From Streptococcus ruminantium (lineage in GTDB: Bacteria > Bacillota > Bacilli > Lactobacillales > Streptococcaceae), in NCBI RefSeq assembly GCF_003609975.1, contig NZ_AP018400.1:1376501-1440500 (forward strand): a stretch of 64,000 nt of DNA, read 5' to 3'. Positions 16,088 through 25,631 of the stretch are shown here, in pieces. The first letter of the stretch is position 1. Each line of letters begins with the position of its first letter. The position numbers and the translations under genes were made by a program. The notes beneath the pieces are model-generated. The model had not been told where the DNA came from. It was given only the letters and a program-made list of their open reading frames with translations, and ran no database searches.

Positions 16088-16110
16088 CTGTGCAATAACA
16101 TATCTTTCTC

Positions 16111-16854
16111 TCACTTATCCAACTGTGTGCTTGGTTGCCAGAAAAAGCTTGCAAGATAGCTAAAAGCATAGGTCAACCCCAAGATAAGTGCCACCAGCAA
16201 AAGGACTGGAAGTCGGTAAATGTATGTAAAGATAGTTGGTCTTTTCTTTGTCTGGAAAGATGCTGCAAGTTCCTCTATGCGCTTGAACTCCGTTTCAATC
16301 CGACGGGTTACTTCTGCTGTGCCTTCATCATCCATCCGCCTAATATCGGACACATCAATCGGATTCCCAAAAGCCACATCAATCCGCTCGCCAGCAAGTA
16401 ACCCCTTAATTGTCATCGGACCAACATAGGTAGCAGGCATAAGCTTAACCTTAGCAGATTTCGCAATAACAGCCACTCCCCCCTTGAGTTCGGATGAATG
16501 ACGACTACCTGATGGAAACATCACTAAGGAACGATCGCTCTTTTTTAGCATATTCACAGGATACTTGATAGCTGCCATACCGGGATTATCACGATCAATC
16601 GGAAAGGCTCCACATTTGCTAATCCACCAGCCAAAACCACGGTCCTTGAATAACTCTTTTTTAGCCATGAAAATAAATTGCTTGGGTGCTGCAGCATAGC
16701 CTAGAAAAACCGGATCCCAAAAAGTTTTATGAGGAGCAATTAGAATATAGTTTTCCTCTTGTGGCAAAATTTTGTCCCTATCATGATAATGAATGTTACC
16801 ATTGATTGCCCAAAGTAAAAAAGTTAATAAGGTTCTTAGATACGAATAAAACAT
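16111..16854 (-). CDS. plsC: 1-acyl-sn-glycerol-3-phosphate acyltransferase
   Basis: Adds the second acyl chain in phosphatidic acid synthesis at the membrane. In 247 residues: IAPHKTFWDPVFLG near 40 gives the catalytic HX4D motif, FIFMAKKELF the second block, and MFPSGSRHSS near 110 the substrate-binding block (usual text FPEGTRS, so here SGSR). A C-terminal hydrophobic segment (LLLVALILGLTYAFSYLASF) adds an anchor. Start 16854 has AAGGAG upstream. Lying ahead of comEA-comEC is the usual streptococcal order. Confidence 0.9.
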   Translation of the reverse strand: MFYSYLRTLLTFLLWAINGNIHYHDRDKILPQEENYILIAPHKTFWDPVFLGYAAAPKQFIFMAKKELFKDRGFGWWISKCGAFPIDRDNPGMAAIKYPVNMLKKSDRSLVMFPSGSRHSSELKGGVAVIAKSAKVKLMPATYVGPMTIKGLLAGERIDVAFGNPIDVSDIRRMDDEGTAEVTRRIETEFKRIEELAASFQTKKRPTIFTYIYRLPVLLLVALILGLTYAFSYLASFFWQPSTQLDK

Positions 16855-17008
16855 TTTCTTCTCCTTTTCAGTCCTTTCCATTATAGCATAAATAGGGTAA
16901 GTTCGACATTTCTAAGATGACATACAAAAGGAAAAAACAGACTCACCATTTTTTTATTCATGGATATTACTAATGTGGAGTCCCCCCATCATCTTTCTGT
17001 GTATTTAC

Positions 17009-17046
17009 TTGTCAAATACCTTTGATAGGTTTACAATAGAGGCATG
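17009..17046 (+). promoter_or_regulatory. murE promoter ending at the start codon (leaderless candidate)
   Basis: TTGTCA (17009-17014), 17 bases, TACAAT (17032-17037). The ATG of murE is at 17044, six bases after the -10, where transcription should begin. The only purine-rich motif, AGAGG, is one base from the ATG and cannot act as a ribosome site. Confidence 0.65.
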
Positions 17047-18489
17047 ATTAAAATTGAACGTGTATTGGACATTTTGAAAACAGATGGCAATTTTCGCCAT
17101 GTTAGCTATAATCAGGAAGCTTTCAAAACATGGAAAGGGATTTCATTTAATGCCCTTAGCTATGACAGTCGAACGGTTACCTCAGATACCCTTTTCTTTG
17201 CTAAGGGTTTGTCCTTCAAAAAAGAATTTTTGGAAGGAGCTATTGCGGCTGGTTTAACCTTTTATGTGTCTGAAATTGACTACGAAGTAGGTATTCCTGC
17301 AATTCTAGTAGGGGACATCAAGCAGGCAATGAGTCTGGTGGCGATGGACTTCTATAAAAACCCTCAGAACCAGCTCAAACTTTTAGCATTCACTGGTACT
17401 AAAGGAAAAACGACCGCAGCTTATTTTGCCTTCAATATCCTCAAACAACATCACAAGCCTGCTATGCTTTCGACCATGAACACCACTCTGGACGGCGTGA
17501 ACTTTTTCAAATCAACATTGACCACTCCGGAAAGTCTGGATCTCTTTGCCATGATGGCAGAAGCCGTAAAAAATGGCATGTCCCATCTGATTATGGAGGT
17601 ATCCAGTCAGGCTTATCTCGTGAAGCGAGTCTATGGTCTAACCTTTGATGTCGGGGTCTTTCTCAACATCAGCCCTGACCATATCGGGCCGATTGAGCAC
17701 CCAACCTTTGAAGATTACTTTTACCATAAGCGGCTTTTAATGGACAATAGTAAAGCAGTCGTTGTAAATGCTGGCATGGATCATTTTGAGGTCGTAAAAG
17801 ACCAAGTCTCTTCTAAAGACCATGATGTTTATGGACCTGCTTCTGAAAATGAAATCATTCAATCTGCTGGCTTTGACTTCACTGCTACTGGCAAATTAGC
17901 AGGCCATTATGATATACAACTCATTGGTAGATTCAACCAAGAAAATGCCATCGCAGCTGGACTAGCTTGCCTACGACTGGGAGCCAATCTCAAAGATATT
18001 CACACAGGGATTGCTCAAACAAGTGTACCGGGTCGCATGGAGGTCCTAACTCAGAAAAATGGAGCCAAGGTTTTCGTGGATTATGCCCATAACGGTGATA
18101 GTGTGAAGAAATTGATTGATGTCGTCTTAGAACATCAAACAGGCAAAGTCATCTTGATACTAGGTGCACCTGGAAACAAGGGAGAAAGTCGTCGAAAAGA
18201 TTTTGGGCTCTTGCTCAATGATTATCCACAAGTAGATAGTATATTAACAGCAGACGATCCTAACAGAGAAGATCCCGCAGTTATTGCTGAACAAATTCGT
18301 TCTTACATGACACGGCCAAGCAGCTTTATCCTAGATCGCGAAGAAGCTATTCGCTTTGCTATGACTCAAACCGTATCTCCGCAGGATGCAGTTATCATCG
18401 CTGGAAAAGGGGCAGATGCCTACCAAATCGTTAACGACAAGCGTGAAGAATATGCTGGTGACTTAGAAATTGCTAAAAAATATTTATAA
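17044..18489 (+). CDS. murE: UDP-MurNAc-L-Ala-D-Glu:L-Lys ligase
   Basis: Adds lysine to the peptidoglycan stem peptide in the cytoplasm, using ATP. Of 481 residues, [12 protein letters not shown] near 117 is the ATP-binding P-loop of Mur ligases, [14 protein letters not shown] near 182 contacts the substrate, and [10 protein letters not shown] near 400 replaces the DNPR motif of diaminopimelate-adding enzymes, indicating L-Lys specificity as in streptococci. Full length. It is a single gene with its own promoter and terminator; the mRNA may be leaderless. Confidence 0.96.
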   Translation: MIKIERVLDILKTDGNFRHVSYNQEAFKTWKGISFNALSYDSRTVTSDTLFFAKGLSFKKEFLEGAIAAGLTFYVSEIDYEVGIPAILVGDIKQAMSLVAMDFYKNPQNQLKLLAFTGTKGKTTAAYFAFNILKQHHKPAMLSTMNTTLDGVNFFKSTLTTPESLDLFAMMAEAVKNGMSHLIMEVSSQAYLVKRVYGLTFDVGVFLNISPDHIGPIEHPTFEDYFYHKRLLMDNSKAVVVNAGMDHFEVVKDQVSSKDHDVYGPASENEIIQSAGFDFTATGKLAGHYDIQLIGRFNQENAIAAGLACLRLGANLKDIHTGIAQTSVPGRMEVLTQKNGAKVFVDYAHNGDSVKKLIDVVLEHQTGKVILILGAPGNKGESRRKDFGLLLNDYPQVDSILTADDPNREDPAVIAEQIRSYMTRPSSFILDREEAIRFAMTQTVSPQDAVIIAGKGADAYQIVNDKREEYAGDLEIAKKYL

Positions 18490-18493
18490 TTCC

Positions 18494-18526
18494 TTAACCA
18501 TTGTTTCAAAGAACAATGGTTTTTTA
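18494..18526 (+). terminator. Terminator of murE
   Basis: Ten-base stem AACCATTGTT (18496-18505) / AACAATGGTT (18512-18521) with a 6-base loop and a run of T. Confidence 0.9.
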
Positions 18527-18538
18527 TAATCATTATTA
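18524..18538. promoter_or_regulatory. PerR/Fur-like box upstream of the fhu operon
   Basis: TTATAATCATTATTA differs at one position from the PerR consensus TTATAATNATTATAA and also resembles a Fur half-site pair. It lies 27 bases before the fhu -35 and overlaps the T run of the murE terminator. The S. suis Fur-family regulators are obvious candidates; which one binds cannot be told. Confidence 0.5.
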
Positions 18539-18564
18539 TTAAATTAAAATTTTCAGAAAAATCT

Positions 18565-18592
18565 TTGTCTCACAAAATTTTTATGGTATACT
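18565..18592 (+). promoter_or_regulatory. Promoter of fhuCDBG
   Basis: TTGTCT (18565-18570), 16 bases, TATACT (18587-18592). The start codon is about 250 bases downstream, so the transcript would have an unusually long leader (18600-18847) in which I recognise no riboswitch. Confidence 0.6.
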
Positions 18593-18847
18593 ATTGATCG
18601 AAACGTATTGAAAATCATAGTCTGCTTATTCTACCAAGCAATAGAAAAGTTTTTTTCAAAAATAGAACGGGAACTTTCGTACCTTAACGCAATCAATTCT
18701 ATCTGAAAAAAATTATTTCTTCGTATCAATTGTTTATTTCATCCAGAGCCTTACACCTTTGTGTCTAGCCGACTGTGATCAATTTCCTATTTTATACGGA
18801 TATACGGATTTTTACGCTCTTTGTATCCTTAGAAAGGAGAGAACTTT

Positions 18848-19636
18848 GTGTCTTCTATTCAAGCTGAAGCTATCCAAGTAGCTTATGACAATCGAACAAT
18901 CATTGATAGTTTGTCAGCCACTATTCCGACAGGAAAAATAACCACGATTATCGGTGCTAATGGTTGCGGAAAATCAACCTTGCTCAAAGCATTGACAAGG
19001 ATTCTCCCCGTGAAAAAAGGAGCTGTCTATCTGGATGGGCATGTCATTGCTCAACTTCCTACCAAAGAGGTAGCCAAAAAACTAGCCCTTCTACCTCAAA
19101 TATTAGAAGCAACGGAAGAAATTTCTGTCTATGAGCTAGTTTCTTACGGTCGTTTTCCTCATCAAAATGGGTTGGGGCACCTTTCTGATCAAGATAGAGA
19201 AAAAATTAATTGGGCGATGGAAGTGACCCAAATCACTTCCTATGCCCGACTACCTGTCAATGATTTGTCCGGTGGACAACGGCAACGGGTTTGGATTGCT
19301 ATGGCCTTGGCTCAAGATACTGATACTATCTTTCTTGACGAACCCACTACTTATCTAGATCTTAATCATCAGTTGGAAGTGTTGGAACTCCTGAGAAATC
19401 TCAATCAAACACGACAGAAAACGATCGTCATGGTTCTCCATGATGTCAATTTATCAGCTCGTTTTTCAGACTATATGATTGCTATGAAAGACGGAACGAT
19501 TTATCGCCATGGTTCTGTTTCTGATGTTATGACAGCAGATATTCTTGGGGAAATATTTAAGATTGAAGCCCAATTGATACAAGATCCAAAACAACAGTAT
19601 CCTATTTTACTAACTTATGATTTAAAATACAATTAA
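18848..19636 (+). CDS. fhuC: Ferric-siderophore ABC transporter, ATP-binding protein
   Basis: ATPase of a siderophore (hydroxamate-type) importer. The 262 residues carry Walker A GANGCGKSTLLKAL near 38, the Q-loop LLPQILEATEE, signature NDLSGGQRQRVWIAMAL near 140, Walker B DTIFLDEPTTYLDLNHQ and the H-loop VLHDVNLSARFSDY: the exact text pattern of FepC/FhuC-type ATPases. Starts at GTG with AAAGGAG 8 bases upstream. First gene of fhuC-D-B-G, the order known from group B streptococcus. Confidence 0.93.
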   Translation: MSSIQAEAIQVAYDNRTIIDSLSATIPTGKITTIIGANGCGKSTLLKALTRILPVKKGAVYLDGHVIAQLPTKEVAKKLALLPQILEATEEISVYELVSYGRFPHQNGLGHLSDQDREKINWAMEVTQITSYARLPVNDLSGGQRQRVWIAMALAQDTDTIFLDEPTTYLDLNHQLEVLELLRNLNQTRQKTIVMVLHDVNLSARFSDYMIAMKDGTIYRHGSVSDVMTADILGEIFKIEAQLIQDPKQQYPILLTYDLKYN

Positions 19637-19645
19637 GGAGAAAAT

Positions 19646-20575
19646 ATGAAAAAGATTTTAACCTATTTTAGTTTGTTTGTAACCCTTATTTTCTTGACAG
19701 CTTGCTCGACTGCACAAAACTCAGATAAAGTCGAATTGTCTAGCATGCCAAAGATTGAAGGTATTACCTATCACGGGAATATTCCAAAAAATCCAAAGAA
19801 GGTTGTCAATTTTGCCTATTCTTATACAGGCTACCTGTTACAATTAGGAATCGATGTATCAAGTTATAGCTTAGATTTGGAAAAAAATAGTCCTGCCTTT
19901 GGTGAACAGCTCAAAAAAGCTGTTCGACTAACTGCTGCGGATACCGAGGCTATTGCTGCACAAAAACCAGATTTAATTCTTGTTTTCTCAGGCAATGAGA
20001 ACCTGAAGACCTTGAAAGAAATTGCTCCTGTCATTGAAATTACCTATGGAAAGAGTGATTATCTGAAAATGTTGACTGATATAGGTCAAATTTTTGACAA
20101 GGAAAAAGAAGCCCAGACTTGGTTGGATCAATGGAATAAAAAGGTAGCCTCTGCCAAGAATGAACTCAGTGGCCTGATTGATCCAAAAACAACCTTTACA
20201 GTCATGGATTTCTATGATAAAAATATCTATCTCTATGGCAATAACTTTGGTCGTGGTGGAGAACTCGTTTATAAAGCACTTGGTTTTGCTGCACCTACTA
20301 AGGTGCAAGAAGATATTATCAACAAAGATGGTTGGTTTGGCGTGTCGCAAGAAGCCTTACCAAACTATATCGGAGACTATGCTCTTGTCAATGTCAATGA
20401 TAAGACCAGAGAGGCCGCAGCCTCTCTCAAGGAAAGTGATATTTGGAAGAAACTACCTGCGGTGCAAGCCGGTCATGTCATTGAGATCGATTACAATCTC
20501 TTCTACTTCTCAGATCCTATGTCACTTGATATGCAAATAGGGGCGTTTGTTACAGCCATCAAAGAAGCGAAGTAA
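19646..20575 (+). CDS. fhuD: Siderophore-binding lipoprotein
   Basis: Captures the ferric siderophore outside the membrane. Residues 1-20 are a lipoprotein signal peptide ending in the lipobox FLTACST (Cys near 20). The mature part is a TroA-like periplasmic-binding fold: PKKVVNFAYSYTGYLLQLGI, AAQKPDLILVFSGNENLKTL, LYGNNFGRGGELVYKALGF, DYALVNVND. 309 residues, typical. Ten bases after fhuC, with AAGGAG. Confidence 0.92.
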   Translation: MKKILTYFSLFVTLIFLTACSTAQNSDKVELSSMPKIEGITYHGNIPKNPKKVVNFAYSYTGYLLQLGIDVSSYSLDLEKNSPAFGEQLKKAVRLTAADTEAIAAQKPDLILVFSGNENLKTLKEIAPVIEITYGKSDYLKMLTDIGQIFDKEKEAQTWLDQWNKKVASAKNELSGLIDPKTTFTVMDFYDKNIYLYGNNFGRGGELVYKALGFAAPTKVQEDIINKDGWFGVSQEALPNYIGDYALVNVNDKTREAAASLKESDIWKKLPAVQAGHVIEIDYNLFYFSDPMSLDMQIGAFVTAIKEAK

Positions 20576-20589
20576 AAAGGAATTGTACA

Positions 20590-21615
20590 ATGAAGCAAGA
20601 AGAATATCTTCTTTATCACTCAACAAAGCCAAAGAAAATTTGGCTTGTTTTTTTCATCATTAGCTCACTGTTTCTGGTGGGAGCTTACTGCGGTTTACGG
20701 TTTGGTACTGTCTCTTACAGTCACGACCAACTGATGGAGGTTCTCCAAAACCCTATGACTGATTCCAATATCCAAGATGTCATTGTGGACCTACGAATGC
20801 CGAGAATATTGGCTGCCATTTTAGTCGGAGCAGCTATGGCTCAGGCAGGAGCAATGATGCAAGGAATCACTCGCAACGCTATTGCTGATCCTGGTTTGCT
20901 GGGAATCAACGCAGGAGCAGGTCTAGCTCTTGTCATTGCCTATGCAATCATGGGAAGTCTGCATTATAGCCAGATTTTATTCATTTGCTTATTAGGATCA
21001 TTCCTAGCAGCTGTCTTAGTTTTTGGTCTCTCTTATCAGGCTCAAAAAGGCTATAATCAGTTGCGTCTAATCCTCTCTGGGGCTATGGTAGCAAGCCTCT
21101 TTTCAGCAATTGGACAAGCCATCACCATTTATTTTGATCTGTCTACTGCAGTTATCGGCTGGCAAGCAGGAGGATTGGTTCAAGTCAATTGGAAAATGTT
21201 AACAATTATCGCTCCTTTCATCATCTTGGGACTAATTTTAGCTCAGCTTTTTTCCCATCAGTTGACGATTCTTAGCCTCAATGAAACCGTTGCAAAGACT
21301 CTGGGACAGCGAACTCTGTTGATAACGTTTGTCTTACTGGGCATTGTGTTGCTACTGTCAGCCGCTGCAGTAGCTTTGGTAGGAGCACTTTCCTTTATTG
21401 GTCTTATTATCCCACATTTTATACGGATGTTTACAGGAAAGAACTATCAACTTCTACTACCTTTGACTGCACTTGCAGGAGCTGGCTTTCTTATCTGGGT
21501 AGACCTCATCTGCCGCTCTATCAACCCTCCTGTTGAAACTCCCATCAGCGCTGTTATTAGTATCATCGGTCTACCTTGCTTTCTATGGTTAATCCGAAAG
21601 GGGAAACACTTATGA
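20590..21615 (+). CDS. fhuB: Siderophore ABC transporter permease (FecCD family)
   Basis: One of two membrane permeases of the importer. 341 residues with about ten hydrophobic segments; LRMPRILAAILVGAAMAQAG near 70, MMQGITRNAIADPGLLGINA near 95, and ALSFIGLIIPHFIRM near 265 are the three conserved FecCD blocks, the last being the coupling loop to the ATPase. Its TGA overlaps the ATG of fhuG. Confidence 0.93.
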   Translation: MKQEEYLLYHSTKPKKIWLVFFIISSLFLVGAYCGLRFGTVSYSHDQLMEVLQNPMTDSNIQDVIVDLRMPRILAAILVGAAMAQAGAMMQGITRNAIADPGLLGINAGAGLALVIAYAIMGSLHYSQILFICLLGSFLAAVLVFGLSYQAQKGYNQLRLILSGAMVASLFSAIGQAITIYFDLSTAVIGWQAGGLVQVNWKMLTIIAPFIILGLILAQLFSHQLTILSLNETVAKTLGQRTLLITFVLLGIVLLLSAAAVALVGALSFIGLIIPHFIRMFTGKNYQLLLPLTALAGAGFLIWVDLICRSINPPVETPISAVISIIGLPCFLWLIRKGKHL

Positions 21616-22622
21616 TGAGAAAAAAACATCTTCTAAGAGCTTTCTCTCTCCTTATAGCCCTACTTCTGGTCGGCTGCCTAGTTTCTCTGTCTATCGGCTA
21701 TGCCAATTCATCTTTTTCAGATATTTTAGATGTAATAACTGGACGAGCAAATTCTTCTACTTTACTTATTATTAGCCGGATTCGCTTTCCTCGCATTTTA
21801 GCTTCCATAATTGGCGGTTCTTCTTTAGCCTTGGCTGGCTTGCTCCTGCAAACCCTAACTCGTAATCCTCTAGCAGATTCAGGTATTTTGGGTATCAATA
21901 CCGGAGCTGGGTTAGTTGTAGCTATTCTGGTGGGTATGTCTTCAAAAATAAGTCCTATCTTTCTAGCCTTTACTCCTTTATTTGCCATGTTTGGTGGTGG
22001 GTTAACAATTTTTCTAGTCTACTGGATTGCTCGTAAAAAGTTCTACGGTATCCAACCAACAAGTTTGATTATCACAGGAGTGGGGATCTCAAGTATGTTG
22101 GCAGGTATCATGGTCAGTATTATCAGCCGGCTAGATGACTTCAAGATGAAATATATTGTTCAATGGCTGAGTGGCAGGGTTAACGGTGGGGACTGGGCAA
22201 CGCTAGCTACCTATTCTCCACTTCTGATTTTGGTTTGGTTATTAGCCTTTAGTCGGAGTCGCCCACTCAACATTATGAACCTCAATGATCAGACAGCTAT
22301 GGCTTTAGGCCTACATCTTCAAAGGGAAAGGCTCATAACTTTAAGTTTGGCTACTGCTCTGGCAGCCCTTAGTGTGATCCTGGTTGGAAATATCACTTTT
22401 GTTGGTCTCATCGCTGGTCATATCACTCGCTATTGGCTAGGTAACGATCACCGCATAACCATTCCAGCCAGCATGCTGACAGGTAGCCTCATTCTACTTC
22501 TAGCAGATACAATTGGGCGCGTCCTTCTAGTCGGAACAGACATTCCAACTGGCTTGGTTGTCACTGCTATCGGTGCTCCTTATTTCCTTTGGTTATTAAA
22601 AAACATGACTAGGTCATCCTAG
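21612..22622 (+). CDS. fhuG: Siderophore ABC transporter permease (FecCD family)
   Basis: Second permease of the importer. Conserved blocks RIRFPRILASIIGGSSLALA, QTLTRNPLADSGILGINTGA and GNITFVGLIAGHITRYW are present. Start 21612 (ATGA overlap with fhuB) is preceded by AAGGGG; the frame from 21576 only extends into fhuB. 336 residues. The gene end runs into its terminator. Confidence 0.93.
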   Translation: MMRKKHLLRAFSLLIALLLVGCLVSLSIGYANSSFSDILDVITGRANSSTLLIISRIRFPRILASIIGGSSLALAGLLLQTLTRNPLADSGILGINTGAGLVVAILVGMSSKISPIFLAFTPLFAMFGGGLTIFLVYWIARKKFYGIQPTSLIITGVGISSMLAGIMVSIISRLDDFKMKYIVQWLSGRVNGGDWATLATYSPLLILVWLLAFSRSRPLNIMNLNDQTAMALGLHLQRERLITLSLATALAALSVILVGNITFVGLIAGHITRYWLGNDHRITIPASMLTGSLILLLADTIGRVLLVGTDIPTGLVVTAIGAPYFLWLLKNMTRSS

Positions 22623-22635
22623 CCATGTTTTTTTA
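22601..22635 (+). terminator. Terminator of the fhu operon
   Basis: Thirteen-base stem AAACATGACTAGG (22601-22613) and CCTAGCCATGTTT (22618-22630), loop TCAT, then T run. It overlaps the last codons of fhuG. Confidence 0.88.
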
Positions 22636-22767
22636 TATCTTATTCTTTGCAATAAAATCCTACAGGTGAAATATTACTCATTTGAATGACTCTATATTGA
22701 TATGGCAAATTTAAAATATAGCTTGACATTTAAATCAAAGAAAATAACTTCTATATTGTTTGCATGT

Positions 22768-22828
22768 ACAAAAAATGGCAAGCGATAAGACGACTGCTAT
22801 ACGCAGTACGTACCACTTGCTTTTTTTA
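22768..22828. terminator. Bidirectional terminator between converging fhu and dlt operons
   Basis: Outer stem GCAAG (22778-22782) / CTTGC (22816-22820) flanked by an A run on the left and a T run on the right, with an inner hairpin ACTGC / GCAGT at 22793-22807. On the minus strand it ends the dlt transcript. Confidence 0.55.
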
Positions 22829-22849
22829 TACAAATTGATCTAGAGGATA

Positions 22850-24115
22850 TTATTTCAAAAATTGCTCTACCTTTCCCTTATATTTGGCCCACTCAGGAGT
22901 CAAAAAGGCCTTGTTTATATGGTAGTGAACAGGTGGCTGTTTCTCGGTGAGGAAGGGATTGATGTAACGGTCAAGCTCGAGCCAACCTCGCCAACCAATA
23001 TGAATCGTATCCTGCATGAAATAATCCACATTCCCCTGCTCCGACAAATCAGCAATATGACTGAAACCCTGGCTAGTTAATTGGTGCTTAATCTTAGCTA
23101 CCGTTGCTTGATACATATCCTTATTCAGGCCTGTATAGTTCATCCAACGCCCGTTGACAGGGGGAATGACAAACAACACATTCGTCCTATACTTTGCAAA
23201 TTCATTCAAGACCAACTGGAGATCATTATACTCCGGAGACTGTAAATAAGATAGTTTAGTCTGTGAGTGCTTAAACTTTTGTATTCTTGATTTCAAACGA
23301 TTCTTATAAAAAGTATCATCAATTTGAAAATCATTGGATTGAGTCGCACGTCTTCCTTCACTATTAGCCACATCCACTAAACGATCATAGGAAAATGTCT
23401 TGGGAAGTTTCGCAGCCTTACTCTTGACCAGCTCAAGATTACTGCCTGTATCAGGAAAGCGGCTAAATAAGGCATCCTGCCTATCTAAAAAATAACCTTG
23501 CCATTGTAGCTGCAACCGATCAAAGTCTGTTAGCTTTTCTTTATTCGCTACCTTTTGAAGCATATGAGTCAGGCTGCAACTAGATTTGAGCTCTAAGAAG
23601 CGTTTAGCTGCATATTGTTCATAGTCATCGCCTACATTTGTTTGTAAAAAGGAAATCGCTTGATCGCTACTAAAATATTGTTCAAAGGCGTCTGAACCTT
23701 CTCCCCTACGCGAAAACCACTGCGGAGAAATGATATAGATTGCCTGACTGTCTTTCAGGTGAGATCTCATCTGCTGCATACCAAAGTATTGGGTAAGAGA
23801 GGATGCCCCTCGCTGACCCAGCAAATAAGGAGTATAGCTCCGCTGGTAGGCACTTGCTAAAACTGACGGATGCATGCTATCAAACCGCAACCATTCGCTT
23901 GATCCAAAAAAGGGAACGAAACGGTGCTCCGGATTACTCAAAGCTCTATTTTTCTTGTGTCTGCTTTTAAAACTGATACTGGACAAAGCAACTGCATCCT
24001 TCTTCTCCTCTTCAATAGTAGAACGATAGGAATTTGGGAAAAATAATACGACAACCACTACTAAAAGGTGCGCGCAAAAGATTGGCCCTAAAATATGCCA
24101 CAACCGCTTATGCAT
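22850..24115 (-). CDS. dltD: D-alanyl-lipoteichoic acid biosynthesis protein DltD
   Basis: Last step of teichoic acid D-alanylation, a membrane-attached SGNH-type esterase acting outside the cell. Residues 10-27 are an anchor helix ([17 protein letters not shown]). [19 protein letters not shown] near 68 holds the catalytic Ser block, [16 protein letters not shown] near 313 the middle block, and [15 protein letters not shown] near 373 the Asp-x-x-His pair. 421 residues, normal. Overlaps the end of dltC. Confidence 0.96.
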   Translation of the reverse strand: MHKRLWHILGPIFCAHLLVVVVVLFFPNSYRSTIEEEKKDAVALSSISFKSRHKKNRALSNPEHRFVPFFGSSEWLRFDSMHPSVLASAYQRSYTPYLLGQRGASSLTQYFGMQQMRSHLKDSQAIYIISPQWFSRRGEGSDAFEQYFSSDQAISFLQTNVGDDYEQYAAKRFLELKSSCSLTHMLQKVANKEKLTDFDRLQLQWQGYFLDRQDALFSRFPDTGSNLELVKSKAAKLPKTFSYDRLVDVANSEGRRATQSNDFQIDDTFYKNRLKSRIQKFKHSQTKLSYLQSPEYNDLQLVLNEFAKYRTNVLFVIPPVNGRWMNYTGLNKDMYQATVAKIKHQLTSQGFSHIADLSEQGNVDYFMQDTIHIGWRGWLELDRYINPFLTEKQPPVHYHINKAFLTPEWAKYKGKVEQFLK

Positions 24116-24347
24116 GCATTAACTCCGTCACACCAGCGATAATTTTATTAGCTGTATTCCAGTCTTCACGACCAAATTCTGAAACAGGGACAACGATATT
24201 AAATTGATTTTCCAACTCAACGATTAACTCAACAGTTCCCATACTGTCCAAGACACCTGCATCAAACAGATCCTCGTCCATCATATCAGACACATCTTCC
24301 ATAAACAAGTCTTCAATCATTCCCAAAACTGTTTCTTTTACATCCAT
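24108..24347 (-). CDS. dltC: D-alanine carrier protein DltC
   Basis: Acyl-carrier-like protein that holds D-alanine on a phosphopantetheine arm. In 79 residues the modified serine is in [20 protein letters not shown] (near residue 37). Start 24347 (MDVKETVLG) has AAGG upstream; the longer frame from 24386 overlaps nothing useful. Third gene of dltXABCD. Confidence 0.97.
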   Translation of the reverse strand: MDVKETVLGMIEDLFMEDVSDMMDEDLFDAGVLDSMGTVELIVELENQFNIVVPVSEFGREDWNTANKIIAGVTELMHA

Positions 24348-24389
24348 TTTAAAATACCTTTCATTACTGAGTGCCCTAGGTGACACTGC

Positions 24390-25631
24390 TTATTTAAACC
24401 ATAATTTATTTAAAAATCCTGAAAAAATTAAGAAGGAGAACATCACCGCATGGAAAGTAATGACCATCCCAGCCAAAGCTGTCCAACGATTATCTGGAAG
24501 GGGAGGCTGTCCTGCTTTTTTCCTTGCTAGATTCACCGATTTTTTCTTGCGTAACCAAGCGTCATTGATCATTAAACCGATGGCATGAAAAAGACCATAG
24601 GCAACATAGTACCATGTCACGCCATGCCATAAGCCCATCAAGAGCATATTAACAAGATAGGCGACATTGGATACTGTATTTCGATTTTGAAAAATCTTAT
24701 TCTTCAACAGGGTCTTCACCAGGCGCATAAAGACAAAATCACGAAACCAGAAAGACAGACTCATGTGCCAACGATTCCAAAATTCCTTGAGGTCACGAGA
24801 TTTAAAGGGATGGTCAAAATTGATCGGACAACGGATTCCCATAAGGTTGGAAATCCCTAGTGCAAAGAAGGAATATCCAGCAAAATCAAAGAATAATTCA
24901 AGACCATAAAGATACATCACTCCCAGGGTCGGCAGATTGAACCAACCTCCTTGACCTAGCGCCACACCTTTCAAAGGATCAAGCAAAACCTGTCTAATAA
25001 AATAAGCTAGAATAAACTTATAAAAGAATCCCATCATGATAGAATGAATAGCCTTGTCCAGCATATTCAGTAACTCATCTCTCTCAGGAATCTGCTCATA
25101 ATCTTCTGTAAACCTTCTGTAACGATCAATTGGACCGCTAGAGAATGTCGGCATAAAAAGTAGGAAACGAAGAAAGCTGACCAAACTAAAGTTTGCTAAT
25201 AATCCATCCCTCATCTCCATTATCATTCCAACAGACCGAAAAGTCAGGTAAGAAATCCCTAAAAATCCAAAAAGTGAGGCAGGCTGATTGATGGTCGGTG
25301 CCAATTTCACCCAGGACAAGGGCAGAACAGCAAGAAACACCACCAGATAGAAGACCCAACCTTGATTGGCCCGTTGACGATAATACTTGTAAATAAAAAC
25401 TAAAACCGTTTGCCAAAGAATATAGATAAACAAAGACAGTAACTGTTCTGTCTTACTACCTGTGAACATCAAGATAATAAAGATCAGACTGACTAGCCCC
25501 TCATACCAAGGAAAACGTTTCTTGAAGAAAAGACCTATAAAAATTGGCGCAAGGGCTAAAATTAGATAAATAAAATACAAAGGATTTCCATAGGGTTCTA
25601 AGCGTGGTAAAGCTTTAAAAAACTCCATCAT
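24390..25631 (-). CDS. dltB: DltB, MBOAT-family D-alanyl transferase
   Basis: Polytopic membrane protein passing D-alanine from DltC across the membrane. 413 residues, about eleven membrane segments. [20 protein letters not shown] near 270 and [19 protein letters not shown] near 335 hold the conserved MBOAT His region. Overlaps dltA by 4 bases. Confidence 0.96.
   Translation of the reverse strand: MMEFFKALPRLEPYGNPLYFIYLILALAPIFIGLFFKKRFPWYEGLVSLIFIILMFTGSKTEQLLSLFIYILWQTVLVFIYKYYRQRANQGWVFYLVVFLAVLPLSWVKLAPTINQPASLFGFLGISYLTFRSVGMIMEMRDGLLANFSLVSFLRFLLFMPTFSSGPIDRYRRFTEDYEQIPERDELLNMLDKAIHSIMMGFFYKFILAYFIRQVLLDPLKGVALGQGGWFNLPTLGVMYLYGLELFFDFAGYSFFALGISNLMGIRCPINFDHPFKSRDLKEFWNRWHMSLSFWFRDFVFMRLVKTLLKNKIFQNRNTVSNVAYLVNMLLMGLWHGVTWYYVAYGLFHAIGLMINDAWLRKKKSVNLARKKAGQPPLPDNRWTALAGMVITFHAVMFSFLIFSGFLNKLWFK

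Noticed and set aside
16841..16848. TACGAATA, a perfect ComX box on the plus strand
   Set aside because: It lies inside the plsC coding sequence and points away from comEA; the next plus-strand gene, murE, has its own promoter 170 bases further.
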